A stretch of DNA of 64,000 bases from Caldovatus aquaticus (GTDB taxonomy: Bacteria; Pseudomonadota; Alphaproteobacteria; Acetobacterales; Acetobacteraceae), in contig NZ_JAHZUY010000002.1 of the NCBI RefSeq assembly GCF_019458025.1, positions 124,001 to 188,000 on the forward strand, given 5' to 3'. The stretch's first letter is position 1. Each line of letters opens with the position of its first letter. Both the position numbers and the translations under genes were made by a program. The notes below the pieces were generated by a model. That model made no database searches and was not told the DNA's origin. It saw only the letters and a list, made by a program, of their open reading frames with translations. Shown in pieces: positions 1 through 12,986 of this stretch.

Positions 1-5909
<5,909 letters not shown>

Positions 5910-6025
5910 GCCTGTCCCGCTTCCCTCGTCTCCGGCCTTGGATGCCCCGGGCCGGCCGGGTTCCGCTGCGCGCCACCTCCGCCCCGGGGGCGCTCGCCGC
6001 CCCGCCGGCCGGAAGAAACGCAAGC

Positions 6026-6056
6026 GCGGGCAGGATTCCCGCGGAATCCCGCCCGC
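6026..6056 (-). promoter_or_regulatory. Hairpin in the rplL-rpoB spacer (possible attenuator or RNase III site)
   Basis: Two arms of 14 bases (6026-6039 and 6043-6056) flank a 3-base loop. On the plus strand one position would be an A/C mismatch. In the leftward transcript the same position is a G-U pair, so the stem is continuous only in the RNA that is actually made. A short T-rich stretch follows it in the transcript (GTTTCTT, 6010-6020). In E. coli the rplL-rpoB spacer carries an attenuator and an RNase III site that lower rpoBC output relative to ribosomal protein genes; a similar role here is inferred. Confidence 0.55.
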
Positions 6057-6173
6057 TCTCGTGCCATCACATCGGCGAGGCTCCCGCGGCGGCGTCCGCC
6101 CGCCTCGCCCGACCGGCCCCGGCAGCGGATGCCCGGAACCGGCTCGCGATATCCGCCGTGCGCGCCCTTCGCG

Positions 6174-6563
6174 CTACTTGATCTCGACGGTGGCGCCGTT
6201 CTCCTCCAGCACCTTGCGGATCTTCTCCGCCTCCTCCTTGCTCACGCCCTCCTTGACCACCTTGGGCGCGCCCTCGACGAGATCCTTCGCCTCCTTCAGG
6301 CCGAGGCCCGTGATGGCGCGGATCTCCTTGATCACGTTGATCTTCTTGTCACCGGCCTTGGCGAGGATGACGGTGAACTCCGTCTTCTCCTCTGCCGGCG
6401 CCGCGGCCGCCGCACCGGCGCCGCCAGCCGCCGGGGCCGCCGCCACCGCGACCGGCGCCGCGGCGGAGACCCCCCACTTCTCCTCCAGCATCTTGGAAAG
6501 CTCGGCGGCTTCCAGGACGGTCAGGCTGGAGAGCTCGTCCACCAGCTTCGCGAGATCGGCCAT
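6174..6563 (-). CDS. rplL: 50S ribosomal protein L7/L12
   Basis: 129 residues, normal for L7/L12, the multi-copy stalk protein that recruits elongation factors. The N-terminal dimerisation domain ([21 protein letters not shown]) leads into an Ala/Pro-rich hinge at about residues 35-57. The compact C-terminal domain then shows [18 protein letters not shown] and [12 protein letters not shown]. It lies 109 bases after rplJ, and its stop is TAG. Confidence 0.98.
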   Translation of the reverse strand: MADLAKLVDELSSLTVLEAAELSKMLEEKWGVSAAAPVAVAAAPAAGGAGAAAAAPAEEKTEFTVILAKAGDKKINVIKEIRAITGLGLKEAKDLVEGAPKVVKEGVSKEEAEKIRKVLEENGATVEIK

Positions 6564-6672
6564 GTCTGGGTGCTCCTTGATCTAATGGCTTGACTTGGTC
6601 TTTGCAACACCCGGTTCCGGCACCGCCCGGAACCGTTCGCGTTCCATGCCGTTCCGGCCCTTCCGCTGCGGC

Positions 6673-7206
6673 TCAGGCCGCCTGGGCCTCGCCCCCTTCG
6701 CCCTTCCGCGCGTAGGCCGAGAGCACCCGGGCGAGCTGCGCCCCCGGGGCCTGCAGCACCGCGGCAAGACGCGTCGCCGGGGTCTGGATCAGGCCAAGGA
6801 GCTGCGCCCGCAGCGTCTCGAGGCTCGGCAGCTCGGCCAGCGCCTTCACGCCGTCGGCATCCAGCACCCGCTCGCCGAGGGCCCCGCCCAGGACGACGAA
6901 GCGGTCGTTCGCCCGGGCGAAATCCACGCAGATCTTCGCCACCGCCACCGGGTCCCGCGACCAGGCGAGGGCGGTCGGCCCCTTCAGCAGCGGCGCGATC
7001 CCGGCGAAGCGGGTGCCGTCGAGGGCACGGACGGCCAGCCGGTTCTTGGCGACCTTGAAGGTCGCCCCGGCCGCCCGCATGCGGCGCCGCAGCTCCGTCG
7101 AATCGGCGACCGTCAGCCCGGCGTTGCGGGTGACGACCACCATGGACGCATCGGCGAGCACCGCCTGGAGCCTGGCGACGAATTCGCGCTTCTCCGTACG
7201 GTCCAC
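6673..7206 (-). CDS. rplJ: 50S ribosomal protein L10
   Basis: L10 is the stalk base protein that carries L7/L12 dimers and in many bacteria represses its own operon. A GTG start at 7206 (VDRTEKREFV) gives 177 residues, the family length, and is preceded by GGAGACGGGAC. A longer in-frame reading begins at 7425 but would add 73 unconserved residues. The L10 core is clear: MVVVTRNAGLTV, TFKVAKNRLAVRAL, GPTALAWS, and a C-terminal helix for L12 binding. A long spacer (7207-7565) precedes it and could be the L10 leader. Confidence 0.95.
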   Translation of the reverse strand: MDRTEKREFVARLQAVLADASMVVVTRNAGLTVADSTELRRRMRAAGATFKVAKNRLAVRALDGTRFAGIAPLLKGPTALAWSRDPVAVAKICVDFARANDRFVVLGGALGERVLDADGVKALAELPSLETLRAQLLGLIQTPATRLAAVLQAPGAQLARVLSAYARKGEGGEAQAA

Positions 7207-7565
7207 GTCCCGTCTCCAACATGGGCCCGGGCCTGGTGGAGGGGCCCCGGCCGGTTCACACGGGGGCAGCCGGCAGCCCTGCGCCGCCGCCTGCCCGGCT
7301 GGCCTGTCTGAGCGGGAAGACCAAGCCAAGCCGTCCCCGGGCCCGTGACCCAAGGGGACGGATCGCCTCGACGCCCCGTCTATCCCCTGCGCGCCGGCCG
7401 GCGCATCAAGGCCCCGCAGGGCCACAGGGGGTCTCGGACAGGTTCGGAGCCGACTCCCTCCGGCAGCGGCGCCTGCCGCTTCCGGTCACCGGCCCCTGCC
7501 CGCCCGCCGCGGCGGCCGCCGACTCGTCGTCGGCCGGCACCGGCGCGGCGGGCGTATCTCGTTCG
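7207..7565 (-). promoter_or_regulatory. Long untranslated leader before rplJ, with hairpin
   Basis: 359 bases separate rplA from rplJ although both lie in one transcription unit, and no convincing gene occupies them. The clearest structure is an inverted repeat with 8-base arms CCGTCCCC/GGGGACGG at 7331-7338 and 7354-7361. Many bacteria carry an L10-binding leader (rplJ leader) at this place that controls rplJL translation. Position, length and structure fit that role, but I cannot verify a kink-turn or consensus match by eye. Confidence 0.5.
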
Positions 7566-8288
7566 TCAGTCGCCTCCGCCGGCCGGCGCGGCCGCCTGGG
7601 CCAGCGAGGCCACATCCACCCGCACCCCGGGGCCCATGGTCGAGGTGACCGCCACCTTCTTGACGTAGGCGCCCTTCGCGCCGGGAGGCCGGGCGCGCTG
7701 GATCGCCTCGATGAAGGCGCGCGCGTTCTCGACCAGCTTGCGCTCGTCGAAGCTCGCCTTGCCGATGCCGGCGTGGACGATGCCCGCCTTCTCGGCGCGG
7801 AATTCGACCTGGCCGGCCTTGGCCGCCTGCACCGCCCCCTTCACGTCCATGGTCACGGTGCCGAGGCGCGGGTTCGGCATCAGCCCGCGCGGCCCGAGGA
7901 TCTTCCCGAGCCGCCCGACGATGCCCATCATGTCGGGCGTGGCGATGCAGCGGTCGAAGTCGATCTTGCCCTCCTGCACCTGCGCGGCGAGGTCCTCGGC
8001 CCCCACCACGTCGGCGCCGGCGGCGCGCGCCTCCTCCGCCTTCGGGCCGCGGGCGAAGACCGCCACGCGCACGGTCTTGCCGGTGCCGTGCGGCAGCCCG
8101 ACCACGCCGCGCACCATCTGGTCGGCATGGCGCGGATCGATGCCGAGATTCATCGCGATCTCGATGGTCTCGTCGAACTTCGCCTTGGCGTTGGCCTTGG
8201 CGATCCGCAGCGCCTCCTCGAGCGGGTAGCTCCGCGTGCGGTCGAAGCTCGCGTAGCAGGCGCGCAGCCGCTTGCCCAGCTTCGCCAT
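7566..8288 (-). CDS. rplA: 50S ribosomal protein L1
   Basis: 240 residues, close to the usual 230-235. L1 binds 23S rRNA at the exit-site stalk and often represses its own operon by binding its mRNA. Recognisable segments are [10 protein letters not shown] at the start, then [16 protein letters not shown], and [21 protein letters not shown], the L1 signature. The C-terminus runs into a Pro/Ala-rich tail. Only 4 bases separate it from rplK, so the two are surely co-transcribed and probably translationally coupled. Confidence 0.97.
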   Translation of the reverse strand: MAKLGKRLRACYASFDRTRSYPLEEALRIAKANAKAKFDETIEIAMNLGIDPRHADQMVRGVVGLPHGTGKTVRVAVFARGPKAEEARAAGADVVGAEDLAAQVQEGKIDFDRCIATPDMMGIVGRLGKILGPRGLMPNPRLGTVTMDVKGAVQAAKAGQVEFRAEKAGIVHAGIGKASFDERKLVENARAFIEAIQRARPPGAKGAYVKKVAVTSTMGPGVRVDVASLAQAAAPAGGGD

Positions 8289-8292
8289 GGGC

Positions 8293-8727
8293 TCAGCCCT
8301 CCACCACGGCGAGGCCCATGGAGCGGGCCGAGCCGGCGAGCATGCGCATCGCCGCCTCCTCGTCGTAGCAGTTCATGTCGCGCATCTTGATCTTCGCGAT
8401 CTCGCGCAGCTGCGACTTCGTCACGCGCCCGATCGGCCCGCCCCGCCCCGGGGTCGAGCTGCCCTTCTCGAGCTTCGCCGCCTTGAGCAGGAAGTAGGTG
8501 TTGGGCGGGGTCTTGGTGACGAAGGTGAAGGTGCGGTCGGAATAGGCCGTGATGACGACGGGCGTCGGAGTCCCCGGCTCCATGTTCTGGGTCGCCGCGT
8601 TGAACTCCTTGACGAACTGCATGATGTTGAGGCCGCGCTGGCCGAGCGCGGGGCCTACCGGCGGGGACGGGTTCGCCTTCCCGGCCGGAATCTGCAGCTT
8701 GATGTAGCCGACGATCTTCTTCGCCAT
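8293..8727 (-). CDS. rplK: 50S ribosomal protein L11
   Basis: 144 residues, the normal length. L11 binds the GTPase-associated region of 23S rRNA. The N-terminal domain shows [20 protein letters not shown], with the proline-rich loop contacted by thiopeptide antibiotics. The C-terminal RNA-binding domain ends in MGLAVVEG. It is the first gene of the ribosomal/RNA polymerase cluster here. In most relatives nusG is immediately upstream; here a promoter and an unrelated methyltransferase gene are found instead. Confidence 0.97.
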   Translation of the reverse strand: MAKKIVGYIKLQIPAGKANPSPPVGPALGQRGLNIMQFVKEFNAATQNMEPGTPTPVVITAYSDRTFTFVTKTPPNTYFLLKAAKLEKGSSTPGRGGPIGRVTKSQLREIAKIKMRDMNCYDEEAAMRMLAGSARSMGLAVVEG

Positions 8728-8812
8728 TGTCCGTCCCTGGTGGGGTCAGGGATGCGCGGTGCCGGCGGCCCTGGCGAGGACCTCCCGCGTCCCGAATCGT
8801 TGAGAGCGGCGG

Positions 8813-8841
8813 CGTATAGGGGCGAAGCGGGCGGGAGTAAA
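8813..8841 (-). promoter_or_regulatory. Probable sigma-70 promoter of the rplK-rpoC cluster
   Basis: On the minus strand the -35 element TTTACT (8836-8841) and the -10 element TATACG (8813-8818) are separated by exactly 17 bases. Each matches consensus at 4 of 6 positions, in a region where A/T-rich words are otherwise rare. Transcription would start near 8806, giving a leader of about 80 bases before rplK. The preceding gene ends at 8866, just upstream of the -35 box. Confidence 0.6.
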
Positions 8842-8865
8842 GGGGGGATCGTGCGGAGGGGCGCC

Positions 8866-9657
8866 CTACGCCGCCGCCGGCGCCTCGGTCACGGCCCGCG
8901 CCGGCCGGCGCGCCGCCACCACGGCAAGGGCGGGCGCCGCCGCCCCGGCGGGCTGGCCGGCGAACAGGTCCTTCGTCGCCTCGACGATGGCAAGCCCGGC
9001 GAAGCGCGGCGGGCAGAGCGCGCGCCCGGCCCGCTCCCACAGGTCCGCGCCGCGCAGCAGCAGGCGGTGCCGGACCGGGGGCAGGAACAGGGCCGCGTCG
9101 CGCCGCTCGACGCGGAACAGGTGCCGCGCCAGGAGCCGCCCGAGCTGGCCCGCCGAGTAGGGCTGGCCGTGGCCGAACGGCGTGCTCTCGACATGGGCCC
9201 AGAGGCCGCGCCGGTTCGGCACCACCACCAGCAGCCGGCCGTCGTCCTTGAGCACCCGCCAGGCCTCGCGCAGCAGGCGGCGGGCGTTCTCGGCCACCTC
9301 CAGGCCGTGGATCAGCAGCACCCGGTCGAAGCTGAGGTCGGGAAAGGGCAGCGCCTCCTCCTCGACCAGGGCAAGGCCCCCGCCGTCGCCCCCCTCCCCC
9401 GGCAGCGGGGCCAGGGCGCGGCAGGGGCCGCCCGGGTGGCGCGGCAGGCCGAGCTGGCGCGGCCGCACCGCCACCAGCCGCGTCGCCTGCCCGCGCCAGA
9501 GATCGAGATAGGGACCGGCATGGCCGAGGCCGAGCACGGACTGCCCGTGCAGCGCCGGCCAGAGCGCGCCCAGGCGCGCCCGCACCAGCCGGGCGGCGAC
9601 CTGCCCGGCCGGGGTGGCGTAGAACGCGCCGAGGCCGGCATGGACCTCCCCCGTCAT
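8866..9657 (-). CDS. Class I SAM-dependent methyltransferase
   Basis: 263 residues from the ATG at 9657 (MTGEVHAGLG). The S-adenosylmethionine-binding motif I appears as VLGLGHAGPY. The later strand and helix FDRVLLIHGLEV...LLREAWRVLKDDGRLLVVVPN are typical of the Methyltransf_11 fold. The substrate cannot be read from the sequence. The gene is divergent from gloB with 66 bases between them, an arrangement I recall from other alphaproteobacteria. Its TAG stop lies 24 bases upstream of the rplK promoter. A different, longer upstream reading through the gloB region is a shadow. Confidence 0.85.
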   Translation of the reverse strand: MTGEVHAGLGAFYATPAGQVAARLVRARLGALWPALHGQSVLGLGHAGPYLDLWRGQATRLVAVRPRQLGLPRHPGGPCRALAPLPGEGGDGGGLALVEEEALPFPDLSFDRVLLIHGLEVAENARRLLREAWRVLKDDGRLLVVVPNRRGLWAHVESTPFGHGQPYSAGQLGRLLARHLFRVERRDAALFLPPVRHRLLLRGADLWERAGRALCPPRFAGLAIVEATKDLFAGQPAGAAAPALAVVAARRPARAVTEAPAAA

Positions 9658-9723
9658 GGCGGGGGATATAGGACGGGCGGGGCCGCGCCGGGATGGGGCG
9701 CCCCCGCAGGAGGAGCGAGAGCC

Positions 9724-10452
9724 ATGACGATCACCGTCGCGCCGGTGCCGTGCCTTCAGGACAATTACATCTGGCTCCTCCGCGGCGCGCGCGGCGAGGT
9801 GGCGCTCTGCGACCCCGGCGAGGCCGGGCCGGCGATCGCCGCGGTGGAGGAGGCTGGGGGGCGGCTCGACCTGATCCTCCTCACCCATCATCACGGCGAC
9901 CACGTCGCCGGGGTGGCGGCGGTGAAGCAGCGCTTCCCGGACGCGCGGGTGGTCGGGAACGGGGCGGACGCCCATCGCCTGCCGCCGCTCGACCTCGCCG
10001 TCTCGCCGGGGGACACGGTGGGCTTCGGCGGGTCGGCGGCCGCGGTCATCGCCTGTCCCGGCCACACGCGGGGCGGGATCTCCTACCACTTCGCCGCCGG
10101 GGCGCTGGTGCTGTGCGGCGACACGCTGTTCTCGCTCGGCTGCGGCCGGCTGATCGAGGGCACGGCGGAGGAGATGTTCCGCAGCCTGCGCGCGCTCGCC
10201 GCCCTGCCGCCGGAGACACTGGTCTGCTGCGGCCACGAATACACCGAGAGCAACGCCCGCTTCGCCCTGACCGTCGAGCCCGACAACCCGGCGCTGCGCG
10301 CCCGCGCCGAGGAGGCGCGCGCGCAGCGCGCCGCCGGCCGGCCCACCGTGCCGACGACGATCGCCCAGGAGCTCGCCACCAACCCCTTCCTGCGCGCCCC
10401 GGACGTGGCAAGCTTCGCGCGCCTCCGCGCGGCGAAGGACAATTTCCGCTAG
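9724..10452 (+). CDS. gloB: Hydroxyacylglutathione hydrolase (glyoxalase II)
   Basis: 242 residues. The enzyme hydrolyses S-lactoylglutathione to lactate and glutathione in methylglyoxal detoxification. The metallo-beta-lactamase fold is clear: the metal motif THHHGDH at about residues 57-63, a further metal-site His in CPGHTRGG, the Asp in CGDTLFSLGCGR, and GHEYTESNARF. The start ATG is preceded by AGGAGG. The C-terminal HAGH domain ends with AAKDNFR. Its stop codon TAG is the first triplet of repeat copy 1. A GST gene follows, which fits glutathione-linked detoxification. Confidence 0.95.
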   Translation: MTITVAPVPCLQDNYIWLLRGARGEVALCDPGEAGPAIAAVEEAGGRLDLILLTHHHGDHVAGVAAVKQRFPDARVVGNGADAHRLPPLDLAVSPGDTVGFGGSAAAVIACPGHTRGGISYHFAAGALVLCGDTLFSLGCGRLIEGTAEEMFRSLRALAALPPETLVCCGHEYTESNARFALTVEPDNPALRARAEEARAQRAAGRPTVPTTIAQELATNPFLRAPDVASFARLRAAKDNFR

Positions 10453-10548
10453 ATCGCGGACCGTCGGGAACGGCCGGGGGCGCGAATCCGCCCGGCCGGC
10501 ACCGGGCCGGAGCCGCTGCCGCGAGCCCGGCCGAGCGCAAGCGGCGCC
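10450..10548 (+). repeat. Dispersed intergenic repeat, copy 1
   Basis: One of four related ~100-base elements. It begins with the TAG stop of gloB, then reads ATCGCGGAC, a GGGAACGGCCGGGGGCGCGA block, and GCCGGAGCCGCTGCCGCG, and ends near AGCGGCGCC. The GGGAACGGCC block through GCGCGAA is identical over 21 bases with copy 4 (33045-33152), which lies 23 kb away behind a different gene. Internal inverted symmetry (ATCGCGG...GCGCGAATCCGC) suggests a folded RNA or DNA structure. Confidence 0.7.
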
Positions 10549-10600
10549 CCGCATCCCGCGGAGCCGCGCCGCCACGAACCGAGGAGGAGTGACCCGCCCG

Positions 10601-11203
10601 ATGAAGCTCTACTGGTCCCCCACCAGCCCCTATGTGCGCAAGGTGATGGCCTGCGCCATCGCCCGCCGCATCGACCACGAGATCGAGGCGGTGCCGTGCG
10701 ACCCGCACGCCTCGCCGCCCGACCTCCTGCGCGACAACCCGCTCTCCAAGGTGCCGTGCCTGATCGCGCTCGACGGCACGCCGCTGTTCGACAGCCCGGT
10801 GATCTGCGAATACCTCGACACCCTGGGCGCCGCGCCGCCGCTCTTCCCGCCGCCCGGCACGCCGGAGCGGTTCCGCGCCCTGGTGCGCCAGGCGATGGCG
10901 GACGGCATCCTCGACGCCGCGGTCGGCCGGCGCATGCAGATGGTCTGGCCGCAGGACGACGGGCGGCGGGCCTACGATGCGCGCCAGAAGGCGGCGATCG
11001 AGCGCACCCTCGACCGGCTGGAGGCGCATCCGCCGGCCGGCCTCGACGACATCGGCGCCATCGCGATCGGCTGCGCGCTCGGCTATCTCGACTTCCGCTT
11101 CGCGCACGAACCGTGGCGGCCCGAGCGGCCGCGGCTTGCGGCCTGGTTCGCGGCGGTCTCGCAACTGCCGCCGCTCGCGCGCACGGTCCCCGTCGCGCTG
11201 TGA
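10601..11203 (+). CDS. Glutathione S-transferase family protein
   Basis: 200 residues. The thioredoxin-like N-terminal half starts MKLYWSPTSPYVRKV, with the usual cis-proline region KVPCL and the glutathione-contacting DSPVICEYLD. The rest is the all-helical C-terminal domain with the conserved AIAIGCALGYLDFR. The ATG at 10601 was preferred over a GTG at 10589 because GAGGAGGAG (10581-10589) is then correctly spaced. The substrate is unknown. It lies downstream of gloB, separated by repeat copy 1. Confidence 0.88.
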   Translation: MKLYWSPTSPYVRKVMACAIARRIDHEIEAVPCDPHASPPDLLRDNPLSKVPCLIALDGTPLFDSPVICEYLDTLGAAPPLFPPPGTPERFRALVRQAMADGILDAAVGRRMQMVWPQDDGRRAYDARQKAAIERTLDRLEAHPPAGLDDIGAIAIGCALGYLDFRFAHEPWRPERPRLAAWFAAVSQLPPLARTVPVAL

Positions 11204-11324
11204 GCGCGCACGGGCCGGCGCCGGCGGGCGCGCGCCGCGGCGCGGCCGCCACGGACGGCCGCGGACGGCCGGAAGCGCCGGAACGGGGGCGGGGGGGCGG
11301 CAACGCCTCCCGCCCGACCGCGCC

Positions 11325-11939
11325 ATGAGCGACGCCGCCGCCTGGGACGCCCGCTACGCGGGCGAGGGGTTCCAGTTCGGCGAGGCGCCGAACCGCTACC
11401 TGGAGAGCCTCGCCCCCCGGCTGCGGCCGGGGATGCGCGCGCTCGCGGTGGGCGACGGCGAGGGGCGCAACGGCGTCTGGCTCGCCGCGCAGGGTCTGCG
11501 GGTGACCAGCCTCGACTGGTCCGCAGTCGGCCTTGCCAAGGCGCAGGCGCTCGCCGCGCGGCGCGGGGTGACGCTGGAGACGGTGGTGGCGGACGCGGCG
11601 CGCTGGGACTGGCCCGTCGCGGCCTACGACCTCATCGCCTGGATCTTCGTCCACCTTCCGCCCGCCGATCGCCATGCCGCGGCGCAGGGCGTGCTGCGTG
11701 CCCTCGCCCCCGGCGGGATGCTGGCGCTGGAATGCTTCACCCCGGCGCAGGAGGGCCGGCGGAGCGGGGGGCCGAAGGACGTCTCCCTGCTCTGGAGCCG
11801 GGCCATCGTGGAGGCGGAGTTCTGCGGCGCGCTGGAGATCGTCGAGCTGCTCGAGGGCACCGTGCTGCTCGACGAGGGGCCGCGCCACCAGGGGCATGCG
11901 GAGGTGGTGCGCACGCTGCTGCGCAGGCCCGCGCGGTAG
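11325..11939 (+). CDS. Class I SAM-dependent methyltransferase (TehB-like group)
   Basis: 204 residues beginning MSDAAAWDARYAGEGFQFG, the WDxRY...FGxxPN opening of a common small methyltransferase group related to TehB. Motif I is ALAVGDGEGRNGVWLA and motif II includes VTSLDWS. Relatives are annotated loosely as tellurite-resistance or thiol methyltransferases; the substrate is not determinable here. Its TAG stop is the first triplet of repeat copy 2. It follows the GST gene by 121 bases on the same strand. Confidence 0.85.
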   Translation: MSDAAAWDARYAGEGFQFGEAPNRYLESLAPRLRPGMRALAVGDGEGRNGVWLAAQGLRVTSLDWSAVGLAKAQALAARRGVTLETVVADAARWDWPVAAYDLIAWIFVHLPPADRHAAAQGVLRALAPGGMLALECFTPAQEGRRSGGPKDVSLLWSRAIVEAEFCGALEIVELLEGTVLLDEGPRHQGHAEVVRTLLRRPAR

Positions 11940-12045
11940 GGCGGATCGCGGACAGCCGGAAACGACCGGGAGAGCGAGCCCGCTCGACCGGGGACGAGCC
12001 GGAGCCGTGGCCGCGCGCACGGCCGAGCGGCAGGGCTCCGGCGCC
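11937..12045 (+). repeat. Dispersed intergenic repeat, copy 2
   Basis: It starts at the TAG stop of the methyltransferase gene and reads TAGGGCGGATCGCGGAC, then a GGAAACGACCGG block, GAGCCGGAGCCG, GCCGCGCGCACGGCCGAGCGG, and CTCCGGCGCC. It fills most of the space between this gene and the convergent EamA gene (stop at 12075). It is alignable with copies 1, 3 and 4 over its whole length but is the most diverged in the middle. Confidence 0.7.
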
Positions 12046-12074
12046 GCCCGCGGGCGGCGCGGCCGGGCCCCGGG

Positions 12075-12959
12075 CTATCCCCGCGCCGAAGCCGCCCGCC
12101 CGCCCCCCCCCGCCACCCGCGCCACCGCCGCCGCCACCCGCCAAGTGAAGGCCCCCTCCCCCGCCGCGACCAGCAGCAGGGTCGAGGCCACCGGCGTCGC
12201 GTAGGCGAGGGTGCCGAGCAGCCGCGGGTCGCCGCGCTTCATCCCGACATCCCAGAGGAAGAACGCCGCGCCGAGCGGCCCCGCGCCGAGCAGCAGCACC
12301 GCCAGCCACTGCCCGGCGCCGAGCGGCGGCAGCGGCGGCTCGACGGCGAGATGCGCAAGCCCGGCGAGCGCCGCTGTGGCGAGGCAGAACCCGGCCACCG
12401 CCTCGGTCGGCACCGCCGCCAGGCGCCGGGCGGTCACGGAGTAGAGCGCCCAGACCAGCGCCGCCCCGGCCGCGCAGAGGAAGCCGAGCGCCGGCGCCGC
12501 GCCCCCCTCCCCCGCCACCCCCGGCCCGATCAGCACCCCGCAGCCGAGCGCGCCGAGCGCCGCCCCCGCGAGCCGCCGCGGCCCGAGCGGCATGCCGAGC
12601 ACGGGGGCGGAGAACAGCACCACCAGCAGCGGCCAGGCGTAATTGACCAGGTTCGCCTCGACCGGCGGCGCCAGCGCCAGGGCGGCGAAGTAGAGCGCGT
12701 GATAGCCGAACAGCCCGCCCACCCCGTGCGCCCAGGCGAGCGGCGGCTGACGCAGCCGCGCCAGCCCGCCGCGGCGCCCCGCCACCACCGCGAGCCCGAG
12801 CAGCCCGCCGACGGCGAAGCCGAGCGCGGTGAGCGCGAGCGGCGGCACCCCGGCGGCGCGGCGCGAGAGCAGGGCGAGGAAGGCCCAGAGGGCGAGCGCC
12901 CCGCACCCGGCGAGGGTGGCGCGGAAGGAGGCGCGGATCGGACGGCCGCTCCGTCGCAC
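12075..12959 (-). CDS. EamA/DMT-family inner-membrane transporter
   Basis: 294 residues, strongly hydrophobic, with about ten predicted membrane helices in two EamA repeats. Examples are ATLAGCGALALWAFLALLS near the start, NLVNYAWPLLVVLFSAPVLG in the middle of repeat 1, and LLGTLAYATPVASTLLLVAAGEG near the end. Members such as YddG and RhaT-like proteins export amino acids or other metabolites; the overall look is closest to aromatic amino acid exporters, but the substrate is inferred. The last 20 codons pass through a long C run (12100-12110) that could be a slippage site. The gene ends 29 bases from repeat copy 2. Confidence 0.85.
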   Translation of the reverse strand: MRRSGRPIRASFRATLAGCGALALWAFLALLSRRAAGVPPLALTALGFAVGGLLGLAVVAGRRGGLARLRQPPLAWAHGVGGLFGYHALYFAALALAPPVEANLVNYAWPLLVVLFSAPVLGMPLGPRRLAGAALGALGCGVLIGPGVAGEGGAAPALGFLCAAGAALVWALYSVTARRLAAVPTEAVAGFCLATAALAGLAHLAVEPPLPPLGAGQWLAVLLLGAGPLGAAFFLWDVGMKRGDPRLLGTLAYATPVASTLLLVAAGEGAFTWRVAAAVARVAGGGGRAASARG

Positions 12960-12986
12960 GGACCGGATGCGGAAGGCGGCGCCGCC

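Noticed and set aside
11250-11290. A short GCGGACGGCCGGAAGCG-like stretch in the gap after the GST gene, resembling part of the dispersed repeat
   Set aside because: It lacks the TAG-linked left end and the GAGCCGGAGCCG block and is too short at this GC content to distinguish from chance.
12095-12115. A run of nine C bases near the 3' end of the EamA gene, considered as a frameshift
   Set aside because: The frame reaches a stop at a sensible place, only ~20 residues after the last helix, and I could not show that another frame restores a better C-terminus.
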